This document shows positions 52,689 to 61,318 of a stretch of 64,000 nt of DNA, one piece after another (the stretch's first letter is position 1; each line of letters opens with the position of its first letter). The position numbers and the translations under genes were made by a program. The notes under the pieces are model-generated. The model made no database searches. It worked only from the letters and a program-made list of their open reading frames with translations, and was not told the origin of the DNA. Source of the DNA: an uncultured Campylobacter sp. (GTDB lineage: Bacteria > Campylobacterota > Campylobacteria > Campylobacterales > Campylobacteraceae); assembly GCF_905372745.1 (NCBI RefSeq), contig NZ_CAJPQR010000010.1, forward strand, positions 1-64,000, given 5' to 3'.

Positions 52689-53201
52689 ATGAAGAAAATT
52701 TTAGCATTTTTACTATTTTGCGCCTCGGCTTTTGCGGCTACGTTAAATTTCGTCACGCTTCAAAGCGACTTCGTGCAAACCATCACGAGCGAGAGCGAAA
52801 CGGTCGATTACTACGGTAAATTTTACGCAAAAAGCAACAACCGCGCCTACTGGATCTACGAGCGCCCGACGCCTAAAAAAATCTACTTTGATAAAAACCG
52901 CGTCGTCGTGATCGAGGATGCGCTCGAGCAAGCTATCGTCTCTAAATTTGAAAAGGCGCCGAATTTGATCGACGTCGTTAGAAACGCGGTTAAGATCACC
53001 GACACGCTTTATAAGGCTAAATACGACGGCGTAGAGTATCTAATCACCGTCAAAAACTACATTCCCACAAGGATCGACTACGAGGATAAGCTCGGCAACA
53101 AAATCAAAATCACGCTAAGCAACACGAAAAAAGATTTTAAGATAAGCGATGATTTGCTGACGCCGGTGATACCGTCGTATTATGATGTCATAAACCAATA
53201 A
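52689..53201 (+). CDS. lolA: Outer-membrane lipoprotein carrier protein
   Basis: A 170-residue periplasmic chaperone with a signal peptide (MKKILAFLLFCASAFA). LQSDFVQTITSESE at the mature N-terminus and the strand pattern YWIYERPTPKKIYFDKNRVV VIE fit LolA. It carries lipoproteins released by LolCDE to the outer membrane. The ATG at 52689 has AAAGGAAAA upstream; the earlier in-frame start at 52668 lacks one. Its 3' end meets an R1-like repeat. Confidence 0.9.
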   Translation: MKKILAFLLFCASAFAATLNFVTLQSDFVQTITSESETVDYYGKFYAKSNNRAYWIYERPTPKKIYFDKNRVVVIEDALEQAIVSKFEKAPNLIDVVRNAVKITDTLYKAKYDGVEYLITVKNYIPTRIDYEDKLGNKIKITLSNTKKDFKISDDLLTPVIPSYYDVINQ

Positions 53202-53207
53202 ATTTTT

Positions 53208-53395
53208 AGTGAAAAGCGGCTTGTCTCGCGAGCGCTTTTTACGGAGTTTATAAAATTTTGGCTCGATGAACTACATGTTCTATCTTCGCCAAAATTTTAC
53301 CGCACAACCCTAAAAATCATCTCGCGATACTTTGCCTTATCGTTTTACACTCAAAGTTTAAAAACTCAAATTTAATCAAATTTACAAATTTAGCC
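53208..53395 (+). repeat. Copy D of the gene-3'-end repeat (R1), behind lolA
   Basis: About 15 bases after the lolA stop: GCGGCTTGTCTCGCGAGCGC then TTTTTACGG, later ATACTTTGCCTTATCG TTTTACACTCAAAGTTT, the two ends of R1. The middle is replaced by unrelated sequence containing an AAAATTTTGGC / GCCAAAATTTT inverted repeat (53251-53295). AAAAGCG...CGCTTTTT at the start could act as a terminator. Confidence 0.5.
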
Positions 53396-53397
53396 TC

Positions 53398-53696
53398 AAA
53401 ATTTCACTCACCGAGACCCGCATCTTGAAAATGCACATTTGACAAACAAAAATTAGTTTCTAAACCCCAGCGACGCTTTGCTCGTAGAGCAAAGCAGTGT
53501 CGTCATCTTGAACGTGCAGTCGGGTGGGTTGGGGGTTGGGGGGGCGAAAGGGCGACGCTCTACTTCGCTGCGCTCGTAGCTGCAAGCAGACCGTAAGTAA
53601 AAACCCCTTCCGCCTCCCAAGAAAAAGAAAAAGCTTAAATTTTAGAGAAACCAAAATTTAGCACCGCCGAGACTCGGGTCTCGGTGGGTAAAATTT
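53398..53696. mobile_element. Copy C of the MITE-like element
   Basis: About 299 bp with inverted ends: left AAAATTTCACTCACCGAGAC then CCGCATCTTG (53398-53427); right, reverse-complemented, AAATTTTACCCACCGAGACC then CGAGTCTCGG (53696-53667). The core has GACGCTTTGCTC / GAGCAAAGC, AGCTGCAAGCAGACCGTAA and a G-rich stretch with a run of seven G (53541-53547 region). Placed between two R1 copies that face each other. No transposase. Confidence 0.5.
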
Positions 53697-53705
53697 ACAA
53701 ATTTG

Positions 53706-53857
53706 ACTTTAAATTTGAACGTAAAATGATAAGGCGCAGTGTTTTTTCGTCAGACGAGGCAGCGGCGATCGAGGCAAGGGGGCGGACTGGTCGTCCGTGA
53801 CCAAAGCCGACTCAGCCGGTAACGAAGTATGGCGGAAAAAGATAAGCCGCGTTATTA
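53706..53857 (-). repeat. Copy C of the gene-3'-end repeat (R1)
   Basis: On the minus strand, right after the stop of the FliL-like gene: CGCGGCTTATCTTTTTCCGC then CATACTTCGTTA, GTCGGCTTTGGTCAC, CTTGCCTC, GCCTCGTCTGACGAAAA, GCGCCTTATCATTTTACGTT then CAAATTT. The fullest copy. The inner TGGTC/GACCA pair and the first GCGG/CCGC pair make RNA stems. Not coding. Confidence 0.6.
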
Positions 53858-53860
53858 AAT

Positions 53861-54364
53861 TTACTGCTCTCCGAAGTCTTTGCCAAAATCATCTATCTGG
53901 TTTAAATCCATCGGTTTTAGCTGATTTTTATTTCCCCTCAATATATCCTCGACTTGCTCTTTTTGCGATCTTTTAGAGCCTGTGGTTTTGACGTTTTTTA
54001 GCGCTTCAAGTAGCTCTTCGATATTTGGTTCGCGCACGGTTTTTAGCGAGATTATGAGCACCTCGTCGATATCTATGGAGTGCTTTTTAGCGGTGTATTT
54101 AACAAGAGTTTCTTTAAATTTTTCCTTACCCAGCGAGGTTAGCAGATCCTCGACATAAAAGCTGCCGATAACGACGTTTAGCGCGTCAAGCACGTACGCT
54201 TCGTTATCCGCGACGTCGCGCCCCTCTAGACGCAGGCTCACGCTTACTTTTTTGATCGAGCTTTTAGCGTCTCTGGAGTACAGATCGGTTTCAAAATTAT
54301 CGATATTTAACGTCTCGGCAAAGGCCATAACCGCGGCAAAAGCCAGCGCAAAAATCTTTTTCAT
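53861..54364 (-). CDS. Periplasmic FliL-like protein
   Basis: A 167-residue protein with a signal peptide (MKKIFALAFAAVMAFA). The body KVSVSLRLEGRDVADNEAYV, then LGKEKFKETLVKYTAKKHSI, resembles the FliL periplasmic domain (strand, helix, L.GKe.LK...); the FliL N-terminal membrane anchor is replaced by a signal peptide. I infer a FliL-like fold; the function need not be flagellar. Position equals C. jejuni Cj0944c. It overlaps the helicase gene by 4 bases. Confidence 0.65.
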   Translation of the reverse strand: MKKIFALAFAAVMAFAETLNIDNFETDLYSRDAKSSIKKVSVSLRLEGRDVADNEAYVLDALNVVIGSFYVEDLLTSLGKEKFKETLVKYTAKKHSIDIDEVLIISLKTVREPNIEELLEALKNVKTTGSKRSQKEQVEDILRGNKNQLKPMDLNQIDDFGKDFGEQ

Positions 54365-55683
54365 ACGTCTTCCTTAATGTTTTCAAATTTGTTTTCAAGA
54401 TAGAATTTCTCGACCTCTTCGTCTATTTTAACGACGCTTTGCAAATACTCTCTAAACGGCCGACTTTTGCCGTAAAATATCCTCAGCTTTTTAGGATCGA
54501 TCGCCCGTGAGAGCGCGACGTAGAGCTGCCCGTTGGCAAAGATGTGATTTAGGTCGCACACTAAATTTTCGATGCTCATGCCTTGGGATTTGTGGATCGT
54601 GATCGCATAGGCTAGCTTTAGCGGAAACTGCGTCAAAGACGCCCTCGCGCGCTCCTGCAAATGCTCGCCTGCCATCACGAACTCGCTCATATCAAATCTC
54701 GCTCGCTCTACCTCGACGATCTCGCCGTCAGCTTTTTGCACGATGACGCTTTTTATCTCGCCGCCTTCTTTTAAAATTTGCATTATCTGCCCGCGCTCGC
54801 CGTTATAATACTCGCCCCATTTATTTATGGTAAATATAACTTTCGCGCCGATTTTTATATTTAAAATTTCAGGCGCGTAGAGGTTTGCGATCCAGCGATC
54901 CAGAGCGTTTTCGTTTAAATTTTCATCGTAAATTTCCACTAGCGCTTCGGCTCTTTCAAGCGGCGTCGGTAGCTTAGAGAGCATCTTGTTATTTAGCTCG
55001 TCCGCTTCGTAGTTTCGCCCAAAAAGCACGCTCGTATCGTCATCTACCTGCACGCTTGGCACGCGTAAATTTTCGATATAGCTAAACACCTCTTCGCTCA
55101 GTCGCCCGACGCGAAGCATGGATAAGATATCGTAAAATTTCTTGTCTTTCGTACGTTTTGAGACGACTAGTTCGATATTTTTAAACTCAAATTCATGCCA
55201 CGAGCTAGAGTTAAAAGCGTAGAGAAATTTAAAGAGTGAGTTGCCGTCTTCGCCGTTTTTTCGCACGGGCGGCAACTGATAAAAGTCGCCAACAAGCATC
55301 ACGCGCCCGACGAATCGAGAACTCATCAAGCGGTAATAAATCATATCCATGAGCCCCGCGCTGATCATCGAGATCTCGTCTATCACGATGAGATCGCAGA
55401 CGTCTAGCATCTTTTTTAGTTCGCCAAGTTTCCCACGCTGTTTGCGGTCGTAGCCGCGCAGCTCCTCGAGGCTTGAGCAAATGCCGAATTTAAAAAAGCT
55501 ATGCACGCTCACTCCGCCGACATTTACCGCCGCGATGCCGGTGCTACCCAGCACCACTACGTTTTTTAGCTCGCTTTTATAGTGCTTGATGACCGCTTGC
55601 GTGAGGTGGCTTTTGCCCACGCCGCCACGCCCGGTGAGAAAGACGTTTGATTTTTTTAAGATTTCTAAGAGCTGATTTAGCAC
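54361..55683 (-). CDS. Pif1/RecD-like (superfamily 1B) helicase
   Basis: A 440-residue 5'-3' DNA helicase. Walker A GRGGVGKSHLTQAV (about residues 18-28), Walker B region DLIVIDEISMISAGLMDMIY, GDFYQLPPVRK (motif III), and the C-terminal KLAYAITIHKSQGMSIENLV and YVALSRAIDPKKLR. That is the Pif1/RecD2 layout without the usual N-terminal extension. It starts with GTG (AGGGAAA upstream). Corresponds to C. jejuni Cj0945c by order. Confidence 0.9.
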   Translation of the reverse strand: MLNQLLEILKKSNVFLTGRGGVGKSHLTQAVIKHYKSELKNVVVLGSTGIAAVNVGGVSVHSFFKFGICSSLEELRGYDRKQRGKLGELKKMLDVCDLIVIDEISMISAGLMDMIYYRLMSSRFVGRVMLVGDFYQLPPVRKNGEDGNSLFKFLYAFNSSSWHEFEFKNIELVVSKRTKDKKFYDILSMLRVGRLSEEVFSYIENLRVPSVQVDDDTSVLFGRNYEADELNNKMLSKLPTPLERAEALVEIYDENLNENALDRWIANLYAPEILNIKIGAKVIFTINKWGEYYNGERGQIMQILKEGGEIKSVIVQKADGEIVEVERARFDMSEFVMAGEHLQERARASLTQFPLKLAYAITIHKSQGMSIENLVCDLNHIFANGQLYVALSRAIDPKKLRIFYGKSRPFREYLQSVVKIDEEVEKFYLENKFENIKEDV

Positions 55684-55733
55684 AAATTTCCCTAACTTTT
55701 TGTAAAATTATAGCTTATTTTTAAGGAGTAAGA

Positions 55734-57803
55734 TTGAAATTTTATAAATTTATATTTTCCGTAGCGACGGCGCTAGCGATGTTGGGCGGTTGCGCATCGT
55801 CAAAAGATGCCTCTAGTGCAGTAAATTTACCCGATCAAGGTGCCAATACAGCGTCGGCATACGATATGCCCGAGGAGAGCGCGGACGAAAATTTAGGCCA
55901 CATCAGTTATCTAAAATTTGACGTCGATCAAAATGCGAATGCGCTGCCGATACTGCCTTTTGAAGCGCAAAGTAGCGGCGAAACTCTGCTGCAAAAACGC
56001 TTTAACTCGCTTGATCTAAAAGCGCCCTCAACCACTGCAAAAGATGCGTTTTGGGCGCTAGATTACTATAAAAATACGGCAAAAAGGCAGTATTATTTCT
56101 CAAATATGCGCAAAATTCCAAACGAATGGTTTGAAAAAGTGCGAAAAAACGCTAGCGTGGAGAGCTTCGGCAAAGTCTCTCTACCTGCGATAACGACGGC
56201 AAATACTAGCCTGCGAAACCTACCGACCGACGAGGCCGTACTCTATAATCCCGTGCGCGCAGGCGAAGGGCTGCCGTTTGACTACGCCCAGCTCTCTTTC
56301 GTCTCAATCGGTTATCCGCTTTACGTTTCGCACTTTTCGGCCGACGGCGCGTGGGCGTTCGTAGGTAGCGACGCCGCATGGGCCTGGGTGAAATCGACCG
56401 AAATCAAAATTTTAAGCGCAGAGGCCGTGCAGGAGCTAAAAAACTCCAAATTTTTAAGTGTTATCAAAGACGAAGAGCCCGTCTACGACAAAAACGGCAA
56501 CTTTTTGTTTTACGGGCGCATAGGGGCGATTTTGCCGTTTCAAAGCGAGGATCAGTTTAAATTTTACGGCAAAATCCAGACTCAAAACGGGCTAAAAAAC
56601 TACGAGATATCAAAACAAAGCGCAAGCCGCTTCCCGCTTAAATTTAGCGACGAAAACGTAAGAACGCTCGCATCATCGTTGCTCGGGCAAAGCTACGGCT
56701 GGGGCGGGTTTGGCGGCAAGCGCGACTGCTCGCTGTTTTTGCAGGATTTTCTAGGCAGCTTTGGCGTGTGGCTGCCGCGAAACTCAAAGGCGCAAGGCCA
56801 AATCGGCAAGGTCGTGAGCCTGGCAAATCTAAGCGCGGAAGAAAAACTACGCGTCATAAAAACGCAAGCAGTGCCGTATAGAACGCTATTTCACATGAAC
56901 GGGCATATCATGCTCTACGCGGGTATGCGCGGCGACGAACCGCTCGCCGTGCACGACGTCTGGGGCATCCGCACGAAAGATAACGGCAGAGCCATGATCG
57001 GCGGCATAGCGATCACGACGCTAAAAATCGGCTCGGACGTAGCAGACATCGATCCAAAACGCTTGCTGGTTTCGCGGATAAATTCGATGAATATCTTTGA
57101 AGTGGCTAGCGGCGAGGAGGCGCAGCGCGCGAAAAAATCGGCGATCGAAAAAGCTTATGGCGTGAAAATCGTCGGCAACGAGGTGATTTTCGCTGACGGC
57201 AGTAAAATTAAATTTGACGACGGCGAGGCAAAAGATACGGCGCACCTGCTAAACCTTGCCGACGTCGAGGACACTTTTGCGCAGCCTTATCCGCTATTTA
57301 AACCTCTGGCTCTACCTAGCAATGACGCTGGCAGATACCGAAACTACGAGCTTTTGGATAAAATTTACGGTGCAAACGAGGCGGAAGTGAAGGTAAATTT
57401 GACAGAAGTCGTTTGGCTAAAAAATCACGGCGGCAAGACGTTTAAATTTAACTCCAAAAACGGCGCGGCAGCTGCTCTGCAAGCTGTTTCAAACGAACTT
57501 GACGCGCTGGTCGTGCAAAAGCCGGAGCTGCTAAAATTTCTCGATAATCCATCAGGTACGTTTAACTGGCGCGTGATCGAAGGCACAAAGCGCAAGAGCT
57601 CCCACTCCTACGGCATCGCGATCGATATAAATACCGACAAGAGCGACTACTGGCGCTGGAGCAAGGACGGCCGCTACCGCAATCAAATCCCAGAGGATAT
57701 CGTGCGCGTATTTGAAAAGCACGGCTTTATCTGGGGCGGGCGCTGGGTTAGCTTTGATACGATGCACTTCGAGTATAGACCGGAATTTGGGCATCTAAGA
57801 TAA
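55734..57803 (+). CDS. Two-enzyme peptidoglycan hydrolase lipoprotein (SH3 + NlpC/P60 + M15 peptidase)
   Basis: A 689-residue lipoprotein: signal peptide with lipobox LGGC (Cys20). The NlpC/P60 region has an N-terminal stabilising part (about 100-170), an SH3-like part (about 185-295) and the catalytic core with Cys332 (GKRDCSLFLQDFLG), and His391 (NGHIMLYAG) plus VHDVW. The last 130 residues form a VanY-type M15 carboxypeptidase: His624, Asp631 and His678 (SHSYGIAIDIN, DTMHFEY) as zinc ligands. So one protein could cut both the gamma-D-Glu/Dap bond and the D-Ala end. TTG start, AAGGAG upstream. Corresponds to the Cj0946 slot; whether that one includes the M15 part I do not recall. Confidence 0.88.
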   Translation: MKFYKFIFSVATALAMLGGCASSKDASSAVNLPDQGANTASAYDMPEESADENLGHISYLKFDVDQNANALPILPFEAQSSGETLLQKRFNSLDLKAPSTTAKDAFWALDYYKNTAKRQYYFSNMRKIPNEWFEKVRKNASVESFGKVSLPAITTANTSLRNLPTDEAVLYNPVRAGEGLPFDYAQLSFVSIGYPLYVSHFSADGAWAFVGSDAAWAWVKSTEIKILSAEAVQELKNSKFLSVIKDEEPVYDKNGNFLFYGRIGAILPFQSEDQFKFYGKIQTQNGLKNYEISKQSASRFPLKFSDENVRTLASSLLGQSYGWGGFGGKRDCSLFLQDFLGSFGVWLPRNSKAQGQIGKVVSLANLSAEEKLRVIKTQAVPYRTLFHMNGHIMLYAGMRGDEPLAVHDVWGIRTKDNGRAMIGGIAITTLKIGSDVADIDPKRLLVSRINSMNIFEVASGEEAQRAKKSAIEKAYGVKIVGNEVIFADGSKIKFDDGEAKDTAHLLNLADVEDTFAQPYPLFKPLALPSNDAGRYRNYELLDKIYGANEAEVKVNLTEVVWLKNHGGKTFKFNSKNGAAAALQAVSNELDALVVQKPELLKFLDNPSGTFNWRVIEGTKRKSSHSYGIAIDINTDKSDYWRWSKDGRYRNQIPEDIVRVFEKHGFIWGGRWVSFDTMHFEYRPEFGHLR

Positions 57804-58606
57804 ATTTGACGGCGGTTTTAACGATAAATTTGCGTAAATTGGGCCCTAATTTATCGCTACTTTTGGCGGACAGAGTCGTCGCAGACCGTAAATTTAAGCT
57901 CCGATCAAGACGGTGCGAATAAATTTTGCTTTGCCGCTTTTTGGCGTAAAATTTAAAGCAGACGACACGAAAAATCTATCGCTTCGGTAGCAAATTTGAG
58001 CTAAACCGGACTTAGATTTGCCGTCAAATTCGGTTAAATTCTTAGTAAAAGCTGGATTAAATTCGGCTATTTGATTTCGGCGAGCGTAGCATTTTCGCAT
58101 TTCCATGTTTTTGATATTTGGCGAAAATTTGCAAGCGATTGCAAGAGGCTCGCTACCCTTTTTGCGGTTTGTTAAATTTAGCTTTGGGCATAGGCTGGGC
58201 GGTTAAATTTGACGCCGAAGCGACTTTGGTTTAGCCTACGTTTTATAATTTTTGTAGTTCGTAAATTTTGCGCGAGCCAGACGGACTACGATAAAATTTG
58301 ACCCGCCGTTTTTTAAATTTAGGGCGGCTATTTGCCGTTTTGTCGTCGCCCATATTTTACAGTTTTTACAAATTTTGCGCCGCTTGCAAATTTCTTGGCG
58401 TTTGTTTTAGGGCTACGTTTTGATTATGCCAAACCTAAAGGCTCCGAAAATCTTACCGCAAAATTTAGATAAAATTTCAAGCGGTAAATTTTTCAAAGTC
58501 GCGCTAGAAATTTTGATACGCATAAATTTATAACAACTTTTGCGCCGCTAGCTAGCAGCATAAACCAAATTTTACCAACAGACTAAAGCTGCTAAATTTT
58601 CCCGCC
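57804..58606. other. 800 bp gap with no recognised gene
   Basis: Both strands lack a supported frame; a 70-codon minus-strand frame (58106-57894) has no ribosome site. Very AAATTT-rich. No copy of R1 or the MITE-like element was found. The convergent genes on each side may need a terminator, but none is obvious. Confidence 0.5.
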
Positions 58607-58930
58607 TTATGTTACCGCGATCTCGATACTTTTACTTATAAACGCCTCTTGCGGCTTGCTTTCAAACATCCGCTTGATCTCGCTTCCAAGTACGCAGTCA
58701 CCCTCTCGCCAGAGGCGGCAGATCACGTTTCCTTCTTCACCCCGGTTTAGGCAGACACAGTTAAAATAACTCTTATCTGAAGCATTGTCCGAGATAAGGT
58801 AAACAAGCCCGTTTTCAGGGATAAAATTTCCCTCCTCCAGCCCGCGCGGCACGGGCATTATTCTAATCGCCGCTCCGGCGTAAAATTTCGCACTGCCAGC
58901 TATATCTTTAACGTTTATCCACTCAGCCAT
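58607..58930 (-). CDS. Unrecognised 107-residue protein
   Basis: Soluble, no signal peptide, five cysteines (NCVCLN, NVICRLW, GDCVLG). The strand-rich pattern (GLVYLISDNASDKSYFNCVC) might suggest a small globular, possibly metal-bound protein. The ATG overlaps DUF523 by 8 bases, so it is co-translated. Not recognised. Confidence 0.6.
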   Translation of the reverse strand: MAEWINVKDIAGSAKFYAGAAIRIMPVPRGLEEGNFIPENGLVYLISDNASDKSYFNCVCLNRGEEGNVICRLWREGDCVLGSEIKRMFESKPQEAFISKSIEIAVT

Positions 58931-59405
58931 TTTGCGCTTCTTTTTCTAAATTTAGCTCCGCAAGCGCGCTTTCGCCGACGATGCGAACGCCAATTTTTTT
59001 TAGCGCCGCCGCGGTTAGGCCGTCGCTGCTAACGAGCCGCCCGGTAAAGCTTCCGTCATATATCTCGCCGCTTCCGCAGCTTGGGCTTCGCTCTTTTAAA
59101 ATAGCAATTTTACAGCCGTTTTCGCGGGCGATATCGGCGCAAATTTGCGCGCCTAAAAGAAACTCTCGCGTAACGTCGCGGCCGCTAAATTTGGTTAAAA
59201 CCCGTCCGTTTGGGCAAATTTCGGCAGGTTCGCGCGGGGTCGTTAGTCCGCCCAAATACTCCGGGCAAACGACGATTAGCTCGTAAATTTGTCTAAGTTT
59301 AGCAAGCTCGCCTGCACAAATCGCGTCTGCGTTATTGCCGCCGTTATATTTGCAGTTTTCGCCGAGCAAACAGGCGCTGATTAAAATTTTTGGTTTATTT
59401 TTCAT
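58923..59405 (-). CDS. DUF523 family protein
   Basis: A 160-residue protein with the DUF523 signature: ILISACLLGENCKYNGGNN, VVCPEYLGGLTTPREPAEIC, LKERSPSCGSGEIYDGSFTG. Conserved cysteines (SACLLG, VCPE, SPSCG) suggest metal or Fe-S binding; function unknown. The ATG at 59405 has GGAA upstream; a TTG 12 bases earlier is less likely. Confidence 0.9.
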   Translation of the reverse strand: MKNKPKILISACLLGENCKYNGGNNADAICAGELAKLRQIYELIVVCPEYLGGLTTPREPAEICPNGRVLTKFSGRDVTREFLLGAQICADIARENGCKIAILKERSPSCGSGEIYDGSFTGRLVSSDGLTAAALKKIGVRIVGESALAELNLEKEAQNG

Positions 59406-59538
59406 CGTTAGTTCCAAATTTAATAGTCCGGCAAGCGTTATTTCAGCTTAAATTTACTAACGCTTCTGACGGCAAATTTAGCCGAATTTGAGCCGACCCG
59501 CGCAAACACAAAGCCGACCCGAAACGTTAAAATGCAAC

Positions 59539-60393
59539 TTAAAGCCCGGCCTCTTTTTTGATCTTATCTATATACATTTGACGCAGTATCGGCACGTATT
59601 TGCCGACTTTGCCGCCGCTTATCGGCTTGCCGTCAGCCTTGACGACGGGCAGTAGCGGCAGAGTCGCAGCCGAGATAAACACCTCGTCAGCATCGTAAAC
59701 ATCCTGCATCGTAAACGGTCGCTGTCTGATCTCAAGCCCCGCCTTTTCGGCAAAACCTAAAATCACCTTGCGGCGAATGCCCGGCAAAATCTCGTTTGAG
59801 AGCGGTTTGGTTATCAGGACGTTATCTTTTATGATAAACGCAGACGAGCTAGTAGCCTCGGTTACAAAGCCGTTTTCGACCATGAATCCCTCATAGGCGC
59901 CGGCTTTTACGGCTTGTTCTTTGGCGTAGCACTGCGCCAGAAGCGAGATGGACTTGATGTCTCGGCGCTTCCAACGGATATCCTCGACGCTAACGACCTC
60001 GATGCCGGTTGCGGCGTCAGGGTTTGCGACGATATCTTTTTCGTAGCAAAACACGAAACAAGTCGGTTTTAAGCCTTTTATAAATTTAAAATCCCTGTCT
60101 GCGACGCCGCGGGTGATCTGCATATAAACGCCGCCTTCTTTTAGGTTATTTCGCCAGACTACTTCCTCTAAAACGCCCCCAAAATCGCTCTTTGAAAGCG
60201 GCAAGCTTAGCTCGATCGCAGCCAAACTCCTCTCAAATCTCTCCCAAAAATCCTCTCTATCCACGAGCCGTCCGTTTAGCACCGGCACGACCTCGTATAT
60301 GCCGTCGCCAAAGATAAATCCACGGTCAAATGCGCTAACTTTAGCCGCCGCCGCGTCTATAAATTCGCCGTTTAGATATACTATTCCGTTCAT
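59539..60393 (-). CDS. dat: D-amino acid aminotransferase (class IV PLP)
   Basis: A 284-residue fold-type IV transaminase that makes D-glutamate or D-alanine for peptidoglycan. VYLNGEFIDAAAAKVSAFDR GFIFGDGIYEV and the late FVTEATSSSAFIIKDN (cofactor phosphate site) are family features; RGVADRD and GLEIRQRPFTMQDVYDADEV fit Dat more than IlvE. AAGGAG precedes the ATG. The choice between Dat and other class IV aminotransferases is not certain. Monocistronic. Confidence 0.85.
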   Translation of the reverse strand: MNGIVYLNGEFIDAAAAKVSAFDRGFIFGDGIYEVVPVLNGRLVDREDFWERFERSLAAIELSLPLSKSDFGGVLEEVVWRNNLKEGGVYMQITRGVADRDFKFIKGLKPTCFVFCYEKDIVANPDAATGIEVVSVEDIRWKRRDIKSISLLAQCYAKEQAVKAGAYEGFMVENGFVTEATSSSAFIIKDNVLITKPLSNEILPGIRRKVILGFAEKAGLEIRQRPFTMQDVYDADEVFISAATLPLLPVVKADGKPISGGKVGKYVPILRQMYIDKIKKEAGL

Positions 60394-60488
60394 TTTTTCT
60401 CCTTAAAATTTAAGTAATTTTAGCTCAAATACTCTTAAAAAAGCGTTGCCTTAAGTCCAAATTTTAGCTTGGATTACGAAGTTTTTGA

Positions 60489-60494
60489 TATAAT
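60489..60494 (+). promoter_or_regulatory. -10 box for the 60524 gene
   Basis: TATAAT (60489-60494) 30 bases before the ATG, preceded by TTTTTGA. The ribosome site AAGGAT follows. Confidence 0.5.
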
Positions 60495-60523
60495 TGAGGC
60501 TAAATTTAAGGATAATCAAAAAG

Positions 60524-61033
60524 ATGAAAAATAACGCGCTAAAAAATTTGATCCTAGAAAATATATTCGTTATCTCAAAGCAACCCGTGCTGTTTCGCGA
60601 TCTGCTTGAGGCTAACTGCCTTTTTAACGAAGGCATGTTGATTGATCCTGCTAAGCTAAATTTTAAATTTCGCTACGCAAAAACCTACCTAGTTTACGGG
60701 CTTTTGTGCTTTGTAGTATTTTTTATTTTACTGCTTTTGACGCACCGTCTTTTTACCAAACTTGACTTTCACCTCTCGATCGTTAGCGCGGTGGTGGGCA
60801 CTTCAGCCGTTTTTATCGGCTTTGATATGTTTAAAATTTGGGCGAGAAAAGCCATAAGCAAGGAGCTTATAAAAAAAGCTTGGAGTGTGCATTTTCCGTA
60901 TTTTAGCTATGAAAAATACTCCACGAAAGTCGAGATGATCTACAACGAAGCGGTAAAAAACGAAATCCCGCGCAAGGATTTGGAGCAGTACGTCCTGGAG
61001 CGCCTAGTCGCGCAGTCTGAGGCTGGAAATTAG
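60524..61033 (+). CDS. Two-TM membrane protein of unknown function
   Basis: A 169-residue protein. Two hydrophobic helices (TYLVYGLLCFVVFFILLLLTH and SIVSAVVGTSAVFIGFDMF) divide a basic N-terminal region (about 45 residues) and a charged C-terminus. No family recognised. The ATG at 60524 has AAGGAT upstream; the longer frame from 60494 begins inside the promoter. Convergent with ftsL-rsmH. Confidence 0.7.
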   Translation: MKNNALKNLILENIFVISKQPVLFRDLLEANCLFNEGMLIDPAKLNFKFRYAKTYLVYGLLCFVVFFILLLLTHRLFTKLDFHLSIVSAVVGTSAVFIGFDMFKIWARKAISKELIKKAWSVHFPYFSYEKYSTKVEMIYNEAVKNEIPRKDLEQYVLERLVAQSEAGN

Positions 61034-61318
61034 TTATTTTAAGGTAAGCGGATCTAAAATTTGATTTTTATATTTCATCCTTTCAAGTTTTAGGCGAAGT
61101 TCTCTGTTTTCTTCTAGCAAGACGTCGCGTTTGCCGCTTAGATCGCCGATTTCGCGGCTAATGTAATAAATTTGATTCGTTATGTAAATTTTAGGCAAAA
61201 ACAAAGCAAGCGCGATAAAAAGCGCCGCATACGCCGATACTAACGTCCTAAAGTCTAAATTCTGCTCCTTTTTCGGTTTGTCGCTGCTAAACTCTAAAAG
61301 CTCCTTTTTATCTTGCAT
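61034..61318 (-). CDS. ftsL: FtsL-like cell division protein
   Basis: A 94-residue single-pass protein: basic cytoplasmic N-terminus, one TM (about 28-45, AYAALFIALALFLPKIYI), then a leucine-zipper coiled coil (ISREIGDLSGKRDVLLEENR ELRLKLERM). This is the bitopic FtsL layout, and it follows rsmH with an 11-base overlap, the standard position of ftsL in the division cluster. FtsL acts with FtsB and FtsQ to activate septal peptidoglycan synthesis. Very short sequences make homology weak. Confidence 0.75.
   Translation of the reverse strand: MQDKKELLEFSSDKPKKEQNLDFRTLVSAYAALFIALALFLPKIYITNQIYYISREIGDLSGKRDVLLEENRELRLKLERMKYKNQILDPLTLK

Noticed and set aside
53460..53654. 64-codon minus-strand frame across the repeat behind lolA
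   Set aside because: Covers the MITE-like core; not conserved in the other copies.
57894..58106. 70-codon minus-strand frame
   Set aside because: No ribosome site, lacks a recognisable start context, and lies in an AAATTT-rich gap.
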